A stretch of 64,000 nt of DNA. Origin: Enterobacter kobei (GTDB lineage: Bacteria > Pseudomonadota > Gammaproteobacteria > Enterobacterales > Enterobacteriaceae). The notes below the pieces were generated by a model, which saw nothing but the letters and a program-made list of their open reading frames with translations, was not told the origin of the DNA and ran no database searches. Each line of letters opens with the position of its first letter. The first letter of the stretch is position 1. Below are positions 49,702 to 59,440 of the stretch, in pieces. The stretch is taken from contig NZ_CP017181.1 of assembly GCF_001729765.1 (NCBI RefSeq), positions 1,116,001 to 1,180,000 of the forward strand, in the 5' to 3' direction. The position numbers and the translations under genes were made by a program.

Positions 49702-50836
49702 CGTCGGGATTGTCGGCAGCGGGTTTATCGGCCCGGCGCATATCGAGGCGCTGCGGCGTCTCGGGTTTGTGCAGGTGGTGGCGCTCTGCGACGGCACGCT
49801 TGCCAACGCGCAGGAAAAAGCACGCCAGCTTAACGTGCCCCACGCCTGCGCCAGCGTGGCGGAACTCCTCGCACTTCCTGACCTGCACGTGGTGCACAAC
49901 TGCATGCCCAATCATCTGCATGCGGAGATTAACCGTCAGATCCTGCGCGCGGGAAAACATGTCTTTTCTGAAAAACCGCTCTGCATGACGTCGGACGAGG
50001 CGCGTGACCTGGTGGCGCGGGCGGAGCAGGCTGGCGTGGTGCACGGCGTGAGCTTTGTCTATCGCCAGTTTGCGATGGTGCGCCAGGCGGAAAGCATGAT
50101 GCGCGCGGGTAGCCTCGGGCGGCTATTCGCCTCACACGGCAGTTATTTACAGGACTGGATGCTGCTGGAAACCGACTACAACTGGCGGGTGGATGCCGCG
50201 CTTGGCGGGGCTTCGCGCGCGGTGGCGGATATCGGCTCCCACTGGTGCGATACGGTGCAATTTGTGACCGGCAGGCGCATTACCGAGGTCATGGCCGATC
50301 TCTCCATCGTCTGGCCGACGCGTAAGGCCAGCATGGGCGGTCATCAGACTTTCTCCCACGATGAGGCGGCGGCGTATACCAACACACCGGTCAGTACCGA
50401 AGACTTTGGCTCAGTGCTGTTCCGCTTTGACGATGGCAGCAAAGGTTGCTTTAGCGTCTCGCAGGTGAGCGCCGGGCGTAAAAATCGCCTGACGTTTGAG
50501 ATTAACGGCAGCGAGCAGTCAGTGGCGTGGGATCAGGAGGTGCCGCAACAGCTGTGGATCGGCCATCGCGCGCTGGCAAATCAGACGCTCACCGATGATC
50601 CAGGCCTGATGAACCCTGACGTGGCCAGCAGCGCACACTTCCCCGGCGGGCACATCGAAGGCTGGCCTGACGCCTTTAAAAATATGATGATGCAGTTCTA
50701 CCGCGCCGTGCGGGCGGGAGCGATGCCGGAGGCGCCGCAGTTTGCGACCTTCCACGATGGCGCAAACGTGATGTATATCATTGATGCCATAGTGAAAAGC
50801 CATCAGCAGCAGCGTTGGGTACGCGTGGCGCAATGA
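49694..50836 (+). CDS. Gfo/Idh/MocA-family sugar dehydrogenase
   Basis: A 380-residue NAD(P)-dependent oxidoreductase: Rossmann start INVGIVGSGFIGPAHIEAL, the EKPLCMT motif with catalytic Lys near 94, and the DIGSHWCD His/Asp site near 178-185. With the TIM-barrel protein it resembles the YcjS/YcjR pair that oxidises and epimerises the 3-position of glycosides. ATG 49694 overlaps the previous gene. Confidence 0.88.
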   Translation: MINVGIVGSGFIGPAHIEALRRLGFVQVVALCDGTLANAQEKARQLNVPHACASVAELLALPDLHVVHNCMPNHLHAEINRQILRAGKHVFSEKPLCMTSDEARDLVARAEQAGVVHGVSFVYRQFAMVRQAESMMRAGSLGRLFASHGSYLQDWMLLETDYNWRVDAALGGASRAVADIGSHWCDTVQFVTGRRITEVMADLSIVWPTRKASMGGHQTFSHDEAAAYTNTPVSTEDFGSVLFRFDDGSKGCFSVSQVSAGRKNRLTFEINGSEQSVAWDQEVPQQLWIGHRALANQTLTDDPGLMNPDVASSAHFPGGHIEGWPDAFKNMMMQFYRAVRAGAMPEAPQFATFHDGANVMYIIDAIVKSHQQQRWVRVAQ

Positions 50837-50911
50837 CGTGTTGCCCGGTTCGCCGGGCAACAAATTTATGGTAGCCTGCACAAAACGCTAACCGCAGGAT
50901 GTGTCGTCGCT

Positions 50912-51883
50912 ATGTCAATTCAGAAAATCGCTCAGCTGGCCGGGGTCTCCGTGGCAACGGTCTCCCGCGTGCTCAATAACAGCGACACCGTGAAGGCAAA
51001 AAACCGCGAGCGCGTCCTGCAGGCCATCAAAGAGAGCAACTACCAGCCTAATTTACTGGCCCGTCAGTTACGTACTGCCCGGAGCTATATGATCCTGGTG
51101 ATGGTCTCAAACATTGCCAACCCGTTCTGCGCCGAAGTGGTGAAGGGCATTGAAGAAGAGGCGGAGATAAACGGCTATCGGATCCTGCTGTGTAACTCCG
51201 GGTCGGACATCGAACGTTCCCGTTCGGGCTTAAGCCTGCTGTCGGGCAAAATCGTCGACGGCATTATCACCATGGACGCTTTCTCAAAGCTGCCGGAACT
51301 GGCCGCGCTGATTGGCTCCGCACCGTGGGTGCAGTGTGCCGAATATGCCGATGCCGGCGCGGTTTCCTGCGTGGGGATTAACGACGTTGATGCGTCGCAG
51401 CATGCCGTCAGCCAGCTTGCCGACGGTGGACGCAAACGCATCGCGATGATCAACCACGACCTGAGCTATAAATATGCCCGTCTGCGCGAGCGCGGCTATA
51501 AGAGCGTGATCCACCTCAAAGATCTGGAGTATCAGGCGGTTGAATACGCCAGCGATCTTAGCTTCCGCGCCGGGATGGTGGCGATGCAAAATCTGTTGCA
51601 GGATAATCCACCGGATGCGGTGTTTGCCGTCTCCGATACGCTGGCGGCGGGCGCGCTGCGCGCCATTCAGCAGGCCGGGCTGCGGGTGCCGGAGGATATT
51701 GCTGTTGTGGGATTTGACGGCACCGAGCTGGCGGACATGATTTCGCTGACCACCATCGAACAGCCGTCGCGGGATATCGGGCGCAAGGCGGTCGACCTGC
51801 TCTTAAATAAAATCGACAACCCCGAGGCGCCCACGGAAAGAGTGATGATGGACTGGCGCTTTATTTCCCGCGCCAGTACCTGA
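50912..51883 (+). CDS. LacI-family repressor of the sugar operon
   Basis: A 323-residue LacI/GalR-family protein: HTH QKIAQLAGVSVATVSRVLNNSDTVK at the N-terminus, LacI hinge QPNLLARQLRT, and a sugar-binding domain. It lies 75 bases after the dehydrogenase. CytR-like HTH residues fit the GTAATCGATTAC operators upstream of the permease, so it probably controls this operon. Confidence 0.9.
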   Translation: MSIQKIAQLAGVSVATVSRVLNNSDTVKAKNRERVLQAIKESNYQPNLLARQLRTARSYMILVMVSNIANPFCAEVVKGIEEEAEINGYRILLCNSGSDIERSRSGLSLLSGKIVDGIITMDAFSKLPELAALIGSAPWVQCAEYADAGAVSCVGINDVDASQHAVSQLADGGRKRIAMINHDLSYKYARLRERGYKSVIHLKDLEYQAVEYASDLSFRAGMVAMQNLLQDNPPDAVFAVSDTLAAGALRAIQQAGLRVPEDIAVVGFDGTELADMISLTTIEQPSRDIGRKAVDLLLNKIDNPEAPTERVMMDWRFISRAST

Positions 51884-53128
51884 TTATTGCGCTATAACCC
51901 CTGCCAGGGAGCGAATATCGTTCCCGGTAGGTGACTGATGAATACGCAAACCAAACTCCTCCACCACCGCAAAAATATGATCGAAGATGTCAGCCTGAAT
52001 CTCCTCATATTCTGCCCAGATCACCGTGTTGGTGAAAGCGTATATTTCAATCGGCAGGCCGTTGGCATCCGGTGCCAGCTGACGCACCATTAACGTCATA
52101 TCTTTGCGAATGCGCGGGTGGTTACGCAGATATTCATTCAGGTAGGCGCGGAAGGTACCAATATTTGTCATTTTGCGCAGGTCTAATACCGATTCACCTT
52201 CGCCATTTTTCTGATTCCACAGGCTAATTTCCTCATGTCGCGCGGCCAGATAGGGCTTGAGCAGTTTCGCCTGAATCAGCTTCTGCTGCTCCTGCTCGTC
52301 CAGGAAGTGAATGCTGGTGGTATCGATATTCAGGCTGCGCTTAATGCGTCGGCCGCCGGAGGCCGACATGCCGCTCCAGTTGATAAAGGCGTCAGAGACC
52401 AGCGCCCACGTTGGGATCGTGGTGATGGTGTTATCGAAGTTGCGCACTTTAACGGTGGTCAGGCCGATGTCCGTAACCGTGCCGTTGGCACCGTATTTCG
52501 GCATCTCCAGCCAGTCGCCAAGCTTGAGCATGTCGTTGGCGGAAAGCTGGATCCCGGCGACCAGTCCCAGTATCGGGTCTTTAAAGACCAGCATCAGAAC
52601 GGCGGCCATAGCACCCAGGCCGCTAATCAAAATGGCCGGTGACTGACCGATCAGCAGAGAGATAATTAAGATCCCCACCAGAATCGCGCTCACCAGCTTG
52701 ATGCCCTGGAAGATCCCTTTCAGCGGCAGCTGTGAGGCGGTCGCCATTTTCTGCGAAAGATTGAATATGACGTCCAGCAGCGAGAAGAAGGAGAGCAGGG
52801 CATACACCATCACCCACAGCTTCGCGCAGGTGGTGAGCATTTCTGCCGCTTCGCTCCCTTTTTGCAGCCAGAGAACGGCCTGAACGTTGACGATTATCCC
52901 CTGAAGGGTAAATGCCAGACGGTGAAATAATTTATTCTGGGTAATAATCTGCAACCATAAATGGCTGCTGGCCCGGGCGCGTTTCTCGAATGCGCGCAGC
53001 ACGACTTTGTGCAGAATAAAATGAACGATGATGGCAGTAAGAAAAATAATACCAAAGATAATCACTAAAGAGGTGGTGTGATTAATTTCAATGCCTAACT
53101 CTTCAACCTGAGCAATTAATTCCTGCAT
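51884..53128 (-). CDS. ybdG: YbdG, MscS-family miniconductance channel
   Basis: A 414-residue MscS-like protein: five N-terminal helices, the pore helix and beta domain stretch [36 protein letters not shown] near 180-215, and a soluble C-terminal domain ([11 protein letters not shown] near the end). E. coli YbdG contributes to MscM and to hyperosmotic signalling. It is convergent with the LacI gene, the stop codons being adjacent. Confidence 0.95.
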   Translation of the reverse strand: MQELIAQVEELGIEINHTTSLVIIFGIIFLTAIIVHFILHKVVLRAFEKRARASSHLWLQIITQNKLFHRLAFTLQGIIVNVQAVLWLQKGSEAAEMLTTCAKLWVMVYALLSFFSLLDVIFNLSQKMATASQLPLKGIFQGIKLVSAILVGILIISLLIGQSPAILISGLGAMAAVLMLVFKDPILGLVAGIQLSANDMLKLGDWLEMPKYGANGTVTDIGLTTVKVRNFDNTITTIPTWALVSDAFINWSGMSASGGRRIKRSLNIDTTSIHFLDEQEQQKLIQAKLLKPYLAARHEEISLWNQKNGEGESVLDLRKMTNIGTFRAYLNEYLRNHPRIRKDMTLMVRQLAPDANGLPIEIYAFTNTVIWAEYEEIQADIFDHIFAVVEEFGLRIHQSPTGNDIRSLAGVIAQ

Positions 53129-53194
53129 AACGTCTCCTGTATTGATGCAGCCCCATAATGGCGGCTGCGGATCTATTATGCAAATACCTCAGGC

Positions 53195-54631
53195 TTATTT
53201 GCTGGCCTGGCAGACCTTCACGACGGGTAAACACAGCCGATGGCGGATGCGCAGCGTTGCCAGCGCCAGGATGACCATCAGGCCGGTTTCCACCGTCAGG
53301 AAAAGGTTAATCGCCTGGGCGTAATCCCCGTGATGATGTTGCAGCCCGTGCAGCAAAATCGCCCCGAAAATGGCCGGGCCAAGCCCCAGCGCGGCCTGCT
53401 GCAGGGTGCTTAAGATGGCGCTGGCGGCCCCTGCGTCCTCAGGCTGAATATCGCGCATCCCGATGCGGTAGAAGCTGTTCACAATCAGCGCCTGACCGTA
53501 GCCTACCAGCCCGGTGGCTGGCGCCAGCGTCAGCGCCGTATTTTGCACTCCCCAGTAGCGGAACGTGGCGATCAGCGCCAGCAGGCCGATTATCTGGATT
53601 GCCAGGCCGGTGAGCAGAATCGTGCTGGTGCTGTAGCGCGCAATCAGCCGCGGCGCGAACCACGCGGAGATAAAATAGGTCACCCCGAGGGCGATAAAAC
53701 TGTTCCCGGACTGCCACGGCGCCATTCCCAGACCCGTTTGCATGGTCAGCGCCATACAGAACATAAACCCGGACCAGACGCTGAAAAAGAGCAGCGCAAT
53801 TACGATGCCAAAGCGAACGCTGCGGAGCTGAAGCAGACGCGGTGGGATCAGCGGATGGGCATTTCCACGCTCTTTTTTGCGCGCATTCTGTGCCATCAGC
53901 CAGGCCAGCGGAATAATGGCGAGAAGCATAACCTTTAGCGACCACGGCCAGTGCCACTGTGGGCCGAGCGCCATCGGGAACAGCAGACAGCAGAGCATGA
54001 TGGCCAGCAAGACGGTCCCTGTCCAGTCGATGCGCGACGGCGTTTCACGGTGGGTTTCCGGCACGTAGCGACGGCTCAGCGCCAGCACCACCAGGCAGAT
54101 GGGGACGTTAATAAAGAAGGCGTTACGCCAGCCCAGTCCGGCGATATCCGCCGATACCAGCCAGCCGCCGCCCATCTGGCCGACGATAAACGCAATCCCC
54201 CCAATGCCGCCGAACAGGCTAATCGCCTTCGCGTGGGCGGTGCCTTTTAACGTGACGTGCAGCGTGGCAAGAATTTGCGGCATGATCAGGGCGGCACCCG
54301 CCCCCTGAACAATACGCGCGGCCAGCAGTTGTTCAATGTTCCCCGCCATTCCGCACAGCAGCGAGGCCAGGCCAAAGATTGCCACACCCCACATAAACAG
54401 GCGACGGCGGCCAAGATTATCTCCCAGCTTGCTGCCGAGCGCGAGGCAGACGGCAAACGCCACGCCATAAAGCGCGACAATCAGCTCCAGCTCGGTGGCG
54501 GTAGCGTGCAGTGAATGGGTAATGGCGTCCAGCGCCACGTTAGTGATTGAGGTATCAATCATGGGTAGCATCTGGCCGGTTAACAGCAATATCAGGCCTG
54601 CGCGACCCGGTGAAACAACTGACGTATTCAT
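53195..54631 (-). CDS. MFS exporter, DHA2 (EmrB-like) family
   Basis: A 478-residue transporter with about 14 hydrophobic segments. Motif A GSKLGDNLGRRRLF (near 65) and the helix-1 motif MLPMIDTSITNVAL identify the drug:H+ antiporter-2 family. No partner membrane-fusion gene is present, so it works alone in the inner membrane. It is divergent from an XRE regulator with a palindrome between. The drug or metabolite is unknown. Confidence 0.88.
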   Translation of the reverse strand: MNTSVVSPGRAGLILLLTGQMLPMIDTSITNVALDAITHSLHATATELELIVALYGVAFAVCLALGSKLGDNLGRRRLFMWGVAIFGLASLLCGMAGNIEQLLAARIVQGAGAALIMPQILATLHVTLKGTAHAKAISLFGGIGGIAFIVGQMGGGWLVSADIAGLGWRNAFFINVPICLVVLALSRRYVPETHRETPSRIDWTGTVLLAIMLCCLLFPMALGPQWHWPWSLKVMLLAIIPLAWLMAQNARKKERGNAHPLIPPRLLQLRSVRFGIVIALLFFSVWSGFMFCMALTMQTGLGMAPWQSGNSFIALGVTYFISAWFAPRLIARYSTSTILLTGLAIQIIGLLALIATFRYWGVQNTALTLAPATGLVGYGQALIVNSFYRIGMRDIQPEDAGAASAILSTLQQAALGLGPAIFGAILLHGLQHHHGDYAQAINLFLTVETGLMVILALATLRIRHRLCLPVVKVCQASK

Positions 54632-54688
54632 GGTAACTCCATTGCGTCATTCATCAGATGGTCGTAGCATCAACTATCTGATAAACGG

Positions 54689-54714
54689 GTACCAGTTCTT
54701 GCTTATACTGGTAC
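54689..54714. promoter_or_regulatory. Inverted repeat between exporter and XRE regulator
   Basis: GTACCAG-N12-CTGGTAC is a perfect 7+7 inverted repeat 24 bases upstream of the regulator ATG and 57 bases upstream of the exporter start; a further GTACTGG-like half follows at once. It is the likely operator for both divergent genes. Confidence 0.75.
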
Positions 54715-54738
54715 TGGCACTACCATGCAGGGGGATTT

Positions 54739-55608
54739 ATGGCGTTGATGTCTGAACCCGTCGCCTCACTTCAGGATGACACGCGAAAACAGCTGGGCGC
54801 ATTTTTACGCGCCCGGCGTGAAAGCCTCGATCCGCAGCGTCTCGGTTTGCCGCGCAGCGGACGCCGCCGCACGCCGGGTCTGCGCCGCGAAGAGGTGGCG
54901 ATGCTCGCCGACGTGGGTGTGACCTGGTATACCTGGCTTGAGCAGGGCAGGGACGTCAATCCGTCCAGCGCGGTGATGGCAGCCTTAGCGAAAGCCCTGC
55001 AGTGTACTCCGACCGAAGCCCGGCATCTTTTCGTGCTCGCCGGTTTGCCGCCGGGCGAAGCACCGCAGGCGGTCTGCTGCGAGGGGATCAGCGAAGGCAC
55101 GCGTCGCCTGCTGGATACGCTGATGCCAAAACCTGCCAGCATCCAGAAACCCAATTTCGATATCGTGGCGTGGAACGACAGTTTTGGGCATCTGATGGGC
55201 GTTGATTTCAATGCAATCCCGCCGGAGGACCGCAACTGTATTTACCTGTTTCTCACCCATCCCGCGTGGCGCGCGCGGCTCGGCAGACGCGACGATGTAC
55301 TGCCGATTTTTGTCTCCTATTTCCGCGCGGCGATGGCCGAGCACCGGGGCGACCCGCTGTGGGAAGCCAAACTGGCGCGCTTCTTTGCGGTGTCTGAGGA
55401 GTTCAAAACGCTGTGGCACCAGCGCAACGACGTGCGCGGCGTGGAGAACCAGCTCAAGCTGTTTACCCATCCCGAGCTGGGGGATTTTACGCTGCAGCAG
55501 ATGTACTGGTACTCCGCACCGCGAAACGGGTCGCGGCTGCTGGTCTATTTACCGGTGGACGAGGCGGGGGAGAGGGCGATGGCATGGCTGGCGGAACAGG
55601 CTAAATAA
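54739..55608 (+). CDS. XRE regulator with MmyB-like ligand-binding domain
   Basis: A 289-residue protein: helix-turn-helix (about 15-85; LGAFLRARRESLDP, RTPGLRREEVAMLADVGVTWYTWLEQGR) and a C-terminal MmyB-like (MLTR) PAS-type domain (about 110-280; NFDIVAWNDSFGHLMG, FTHPELGDFTLQQMYWYS). Such regulators commonly control a neighbouring short-chain reductase or transporter and bind a small hydrophobic ligand. Here the neighbour is the divergent MFS exporter. Confidence 0.9.
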   Translation: MALMSEPVASLQDDTRKQLGAFLRARRESLDPQRLGLPRSGRRRTPGLRREEVAMLADVGVTWYTWLEQGRDVNPSSAVMAALAKALQCTPTEARHLFVLAGLPPGEAPQAVCCEGISEGTRRLLDTLMPKPASIQKPNFDIVAWNDSFGHLMGVDFNAIPPEDRNCIYLFLTHPAWRARLGRRDDVLPIFVSYFRAAMAEHRGDPLWEAKLARFFAVSEEFKTLWHQRNDVRGVENQLKLFTHPELGDFTLQQMYWYSAPRNGSRLLVYLPVDEAGERAMAWLAEQAK

Positions 55609-55761
55609 TTTTTTTGCGAGACGTTTTCAAGGAATCAGCACGGATCCTGCCGTGTCGGTTCACATTGCGTAAGATAAGGTCTGAATGAGACCAACCTGCT
55701 GAATCTACATCATTTAGATGAGTAGTGAAGTGGACTATACTTACGCGATGAGAAACCACCG

Positions 55762-56364
55762 ATGTCGCCACTGATGATTGATTCCGCAGAATTTAGCCAA
55801 AAACTTGGGCTTATCACTCAAAACGTTGAACATACTGAAGCGTTTCTGTTGCGGGGCACGGTGGATTTTCATCTGCCAGGTTTTTTGTTGCCTGTGGGGT
55901 ATCGGCTTCTGAAGTCGCGCTATAGCGATGAATACCGTCTCGTGACTACCGACGACGGTAAGCCTTATACGGCATATGCCGTGAAGCTGACGTTTCATAA
56001 AGAAATTACCTCTCCTCACGGTGCCGCCACGCAAGTGATGGTCTGGCGTACGCCCCGCGCGGTCCATCAATCCGTTATCAGCGGGTTGCCACAACTTTTC
56101 TTTCAGTGGGTGCTCAGCGAATACGATATCGTGGTCTCAGACAGCGAGCAAACGGGAGACGGGCAGCGGTTTTGGTTGCGGATGATAGACTGGGCGTTCA
56201 GCATGAATTACCAGATAAGCGTGGCGGACGGTACGGTAGGCGCAGAGTGGGAATTAACACCAGTGAGTTCATACGCTGAACTGGAAGAACGCTGGATTGC
56301 TTTTGCCTGGGGAAACGATCGTGATGTCCATCCTCATCGCAGACTGGTCATCAGTAAAACGTAA
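55762..56364 (+). CDS. Uncharacterised 200-residue protein
   Basis: I do not recognise the family. It is an acidic-to-neutral soluble protein without signal peptide or membrane segments, rich in Trp and Tyr in the second half (FWLRMIDWAFSMNYQISVAD, WIAFAWGNDRDVHPHRRLVI). The layout and tryptophan-rich end are reminiscent of phage- or mobile-element-borne immunity-like proteins, but this is only an impression. ATG 55774 (MIDSAEFS) is an alternative start; neither has a good ribosome site. It stands alone between the XRE regulator and nfsB (convergent). Codon use is less GC-biased than neighbours. Confidence 0.7.
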   Translation: MSPLMIDSAEFSQKLGLITQNVEHTEAFLLRGTVDFHLPGFLLPVGYRLLKSRYSDEYRLVTTDDGKPYTAYAVKLTFHKEITSPHGAATQVMVWRTPRAVHQSVISGLPQLFFQWVLSEYDIVVSDSEQTGDGQRFWLRMIDWAFSMNYQISVADGTVGAEWELTPVSSYAELEERWIAFAWGNDRDVHPHRRLVISKT

Positions 56365-56391
56365 CGGGCCGCGCGCGGCGGCCCGTCGGGA

Positions 56392-57045
56392 TTAGCACTC
56401 GGTCACAATCGTGCTCAGCGGCAGGCGAGACTTCGGCAGCGTGGCGTTGAAATCTTCCACGCTGTGATGGCCAACCGGCACCACCACTACGCTGGTGAAG
56501 CCTTTCTCTTTCAGGCCAAACTCTTCGTCGAGGATCGCGGCATCGAAACCTTCGATTGGCACTGCATCCAGACCCATGGCACCCACGCCCAGCAGGAAAT
56601 TACCGACGTTCAGGTAAACCTGTTTCGCCATCCACTGGTCATCATCTTTCAGATCCACACGGTGCATATCGGCGAAGTAAGTCCGGCCCTTATGGTTCGC
56701 GGCTTTGGCTTCTGGCGTGTTAAAACGACCATCGGCTTCTTCCTGATCCACGACGCGCTCAAGCCAGGCATCGTCCATCGCGGTTTTCGCGCAGAACACC
56801 ACCACGTGAGAGGCGTCCAGCATTTTGCGTTCGTTGAACACATAGGTCCCTGCGGCGGATTTCGCCACGCGCGCTTTACCTTCCTCGGTGCTGGCCACAA
56901 TAAAGTGCCACGGCTGGGAGTTGGTGCTGGACGGGCTGTACTGCAGCAGGGTTTTGATTTTTTCTGCTTCTTCAGCGGTCAGTTTTTTAGTCGGGTCGAA
57001 CGCCTTGGTGGAGTGGCGTTTCAGGGCGACAGAAATGATATCCAT
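56392..57045 (-). CDS. nfsB: NfsB, oxygen-insensitive NAD(P)H nitroreductase
   Basis: A 217-residue FMN nitroreductase very close to the crystallised E. cloacae enzyme: starts [20 protein letters not shown] contacts [15 protein letters not shown] and the [12 protein letters not shown] end. It reduces nitrofurans, nitroaromatics and quinones and works as a homodimer. Intact, so nitrofuran activation should be normal. I start at 57045; upstream codons are not conserved. It lies 120 bases after ybdF, leftward. Confidence 0.96.
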   Translation of the reverse strand: MDIISVALKRHSTKAFDPTKKLTAEEAEKIKTLLQYSPSSTNSQPWHFIVASTEEGKARVAKSAAGTYVFNERKMLDASHVVVFCAKTAMDDAWLERVVDQEEADGRFNTPEAKAANHKGRTYFADMHRVDLKDDDQWMAKQVYLNVGNFLLGVGAMGLDAVPIEGFDAAILDEEFGLKEKGFTSVVVVPVGHHSVEDFNATLPKSRLPLSTIVTEC

Positions 57046-57165
57046 AACTACTCCTGGTAATGAAATTCGCCCGTACGCGGGCGCGAAAGGAGAGCAGATT
57101 ACCGCGCAAAGCGGCAAAAGATAAGTGCATTTCGAGCGCTTAATCTGTTCGTCTCAGACGAACAA

Positions 57166-57534
57166 TCAGGCAGGGCGTATCCACTTCTGGTCTTTCTTCG
57201 GCAGTTTATCAACGACCAGATTCCAGGAATCTGCAATCAGGTCGGCAACCAGTTCCGGGGTGATGTCCTCGGTGCCGTAAAGGGAAATCCAGTGTTTTTT
57301 ATTCAGATGGTAACCAGGCTCAACGCCCCGGTAGATCTGCTGATTTAACAGCGACGTTTCCGGATCGGATTTCAGGCTAACGTGCGGCCGTCCGTGTGCG
57401 GTTGCCATCAGCATGAAAATTTTCCCGCCGACCTTGAAGACGTCGTACTCCGGGCCGAACGGCCAGCAGTGTTCGGTAAAAGGCATCTCCAGCGCGACGC
57501 GCTTCGCGTGTTCCTGCAAGGATTTACTGTCCAT
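57166..57534 (-). CDS. ybdF: YbdF, MmcQ/YjbR-family protein
   Basis: A 122-residue protein of E. coli YbdF length (DUF419, CyaY-like fold): [26 protein letters not shown] and the C-terminal [20 protein letters not shown] are typical. Function unknown; relatives bind DNA or act as double-wing proteins. It overlaps the ramR end by 11 bases, so it is cotranscribed with ramR; the start is ATG 57534, not the longer frame inside ramR. Confidence 0.92.
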   Translation of the reverse strand: MDSKSLQEHAKRVALEMPFTEHCWPFGPEYDVFKVGGKIFMLMATAHGRPHVSLKSDPETSLLNQQIYRGVEPGYHLNKKHWISLYGTEDITPELVADLIADSWNLVVDKLPKKDQKWIRPA

Positions 57535-58114
57535 CGCTCTCCTCCTGAGCCAGTCCGCGCCACATGACTTCAAAACCCAGGGCTTTAAAATCGACGGCGC
57601 GGGACGGATCGCGGGTGGCAAACTCCATCGTGCTTTCGGCCAGCGATAAAAACAGCGCATCGCCAAACGTTTTGAATTCATCCGACATAAACACCGGGCG
57701 CACCGAACGACGGCATAGTTCATGCAGTTCCGGGAACATCTCTTTCACCGCCATTTCCGTTTCGGCGCTCAGCTTTTCACTGACCCCAATCTGGCGAATA
57801 GCCGCATGCGCCACGGGGTTACGAATCCCCCAGTCCACATAGCTGTTCCAGATATTGCGGGTATGTTCTTTCGGCAGCGTGATGGTGCGATCGAGGTTCG
57901 CCAGCATGGTCTGGCAGAGATCCTGCTTCAGGTGCAGATAGAGGGCATTCAGCAGATCGTCTTTGGTAGCAAAGTAGCGGAACAGGGTGCCTTCGGCGAC
58001 ACCCGCCTTACGGGCAATGAGCGCCGTTGAGGCGGCAATACCTGACTGTGCAAATGCCGCCGTTGCGGCGTCCAGTAAGGCCTGTTTTTTATCTTCACTC
58101 TTCGGACGTGCCAC
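57524..58114 (-). CDS. ramR: RamR, TetR-family repressor of ramA
   Basis: A 196-residue TetR-family protein starting (GTG) [16 protein letters not shown] as in Salmonella and Klebsiella RamR. HTH is around residues 28-47 ([24 protein letters not shown]); the rest is the multidrug/bile-binding domain with the conserved FMSDE loop. RamR represses romA-ramA; loss-of-function mutations raise AcrAB-TolC efflux and multidrug resistance. The reading frame is complete here with no stop or IS, so repression is expected to work. AGGGGG precedes the GTG. Confidence 0.95.
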   Translation of the reverse strand: MARPKSEDKKQALLDAATAAFAQSGIAASTALIARKAGVAEGTLFRYFATKDDLLNALYLHLKQDLCQTMLANLDRTITLPKEHTRNIWNSYVDWGIRNPVAHAAIRQIGVSEKLSAETEMAVKEMFPELHELCRRSVRPVFMSDEFKTFGDALFLSLAESTMEFATRDPSRAVDFKALGFEVMWRGLAQEESDGQ

Positions 58115-58204
58115 TAAATTTTTCCCCCTTTCACTGATAAAAACCCCGATTGAAACACGTGCTTTGACACGCTGCAACGCGGAATGTCAAAGATCGAAAA
58201 CGTC

Positions 58205-58250
58205 TTGACGACTTTCTCATCATATCTATAATGAGTGCTTACTCACTCAT
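58205..58250 (+). promoter_or_regulatory. romA-ramA promoter with RamR operator
   Basis: TTGACG (58205-58210) and TATAAT (58227-58232) are 16 bases apart. The palindrome ATGAGTG-CTTACT-CACTCAT (58231-58250) starts within the -10 box and equals the described RamR site ATGAGTG-N6-CACTCAT. Both operator arms are intact. It lies between the divergent ramR and romA genes and probably also lets RamR control itself. Confidence 0.93.
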
Positions 58251-58304
58251 AATCAAGTTTACCCCACGCAAACCATCGGATGGCTCGCGTTTTCGGGTCA
58301 GGAT

Positions 58305-59408
58305 ATGAAAAAAACTCTCTTCATCTGCGTGGTGTTCGTCATGATTATTGCTTCAGCTGCGAGTTTACCGTTTGTTCTGAATGCCGGTTTTGGCCAGCCA
58401 CCGCAGGGTGCGCAGCTCACGGAAGTGGAAGCGTCTCCGCACTACTACGAGGGGAAATTCCACAATACGCTCCCGACGCCTGGCTTTACCGGCCAACAAA
58501 ATATGCTGGTGGCGTGGTGGCAATTTCTGACCCGTAAAACCGAAAACGCCCGCCCGGCTCAGCCGCTGCCGCTGGTGAAAACCGATCTGGCGAGCCTGCC
58601 GCTGGAGCAGGACACGCTGGTGTGGCTCGGCCACTCCTCCTGGTATCTGCAGCTGGCGGGAAAACGCATCCTGATCGACCCGGTCCTTGGTAACTATGCC
58701 GCGCCGTTTTCGTTTCTCAATAAAGCCTTTGCGGGGGAGTATCCGTGGCGCGCGGCGAGCATGCCGGAGATCGACCTGCTGATTATCTCTCACGATCACT
58801 ACGACCACCTGGATTACGCCACCATCAGGGCGTTATTGCCGAAGGTGAAACGCGTGGTGACGCCGCTTGGGGTAGGGTCACACCTGCGCTACTGGGGGAT
58901 GAAGCCAGAGATTATCGACGAACGCGACTGGAACCAGTCGGTACACATCAGCGATGCGCTGACGGTTCACCTGTTGCCCGCGCGTCACTTCTCCGGGCGA
59001 GGCATTAAACGTGACCAGACGCTGTGGGGCAGCTTTATGTTTGTCACCCCAGAGCAGAAGATCTACTACAGCGGAGATTCTGGCTACGGCCCGCACTTTA
59101 AGGCAATCGGCGAGCAGTTTGGTGATGTGGATTTAGCCATCATGGAAAACGGCCAGTATGACCAGGACTGGAAGTACATCCACATGCTGCCAGAGGAGAC
59201 GGCTCAGGCGTCGGTCGACCTGAATGCAAAGGCGGTGGTGCCGGGGCATAACGGTCGTTTTGTGCTGGCAAAACACACCTGGAACGACCCACTGATCCAG
59301 CTGGCAAAAGCCAGCAAGGATAAAAACTATCGACTGCTCACGCCGGAACTGGGCGAGCCCGTTCGGGTGAGTGATACCACACAAACTTTTCGTCAGTGGT
59401 GGGAATAA
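58305..59408 (+). CDS. romA: RomA, metallo-beta-lactamase-fold protein
   Basis: A 367-residue protein with an N-terminal signal/anchor helix (LFICVVFVMIIASAASLPFVL) and a metallo-beta-lactamase fold: HSSWYLQLAGKRILIDPVLG, the metal motif SHDHYDHLD and later PARHFSGRG and GDSGYG blocks, similar to NAPE-PLD/UlaG-type hydrolases. RomA is encoded just before ramA in Enterobacter and Klebsiella; overexpression was linked to lower outer-membrane protein levels. Substrate unknown. Confidence 0.92.
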   Translation: MKKTLFICVVFVMIIASAASLPFVLNAGFGQPPQGAQLTEVEASPHYYEGKFHNTLPTPGFTGQQNMLVAWWQFLTRKTENARPAQPLPLVKTDLASLPLEQDTLVWLGHSSWYLQLAGKRILIDPVLGNYAAPFSFLNKAFAGEYPWRAASMPEIDLLIISHDHYDHLDYATIRALLPKVKRVVTPLGVGSHLRYWGMKPEIIDERDWNQSVHISDALTVHLLPARHFSGRGIKRDQTLWGSFMFVTPEQKIYYSGDSGYGPHFKAIGEQFGDVDLAIMENGQYDQDWKYIHMLPEETAQASVDLNAKAVVPGHNGRFVLAKHTWNDPLIQLAKASKDKNYRLLTPELGEPVRVSDTTQTFRQWWE

Positions 59409-59440
59409 TGTTTAAGCAAGAAGCAGAAGGGGAGAGCAGT

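Noticed and set aside
59396..59440. Longer N-terminus for RamA
   Set aside because: It would overlap the romA end, has no better ribosome site, and the known protein starts MTISAQVIDT.
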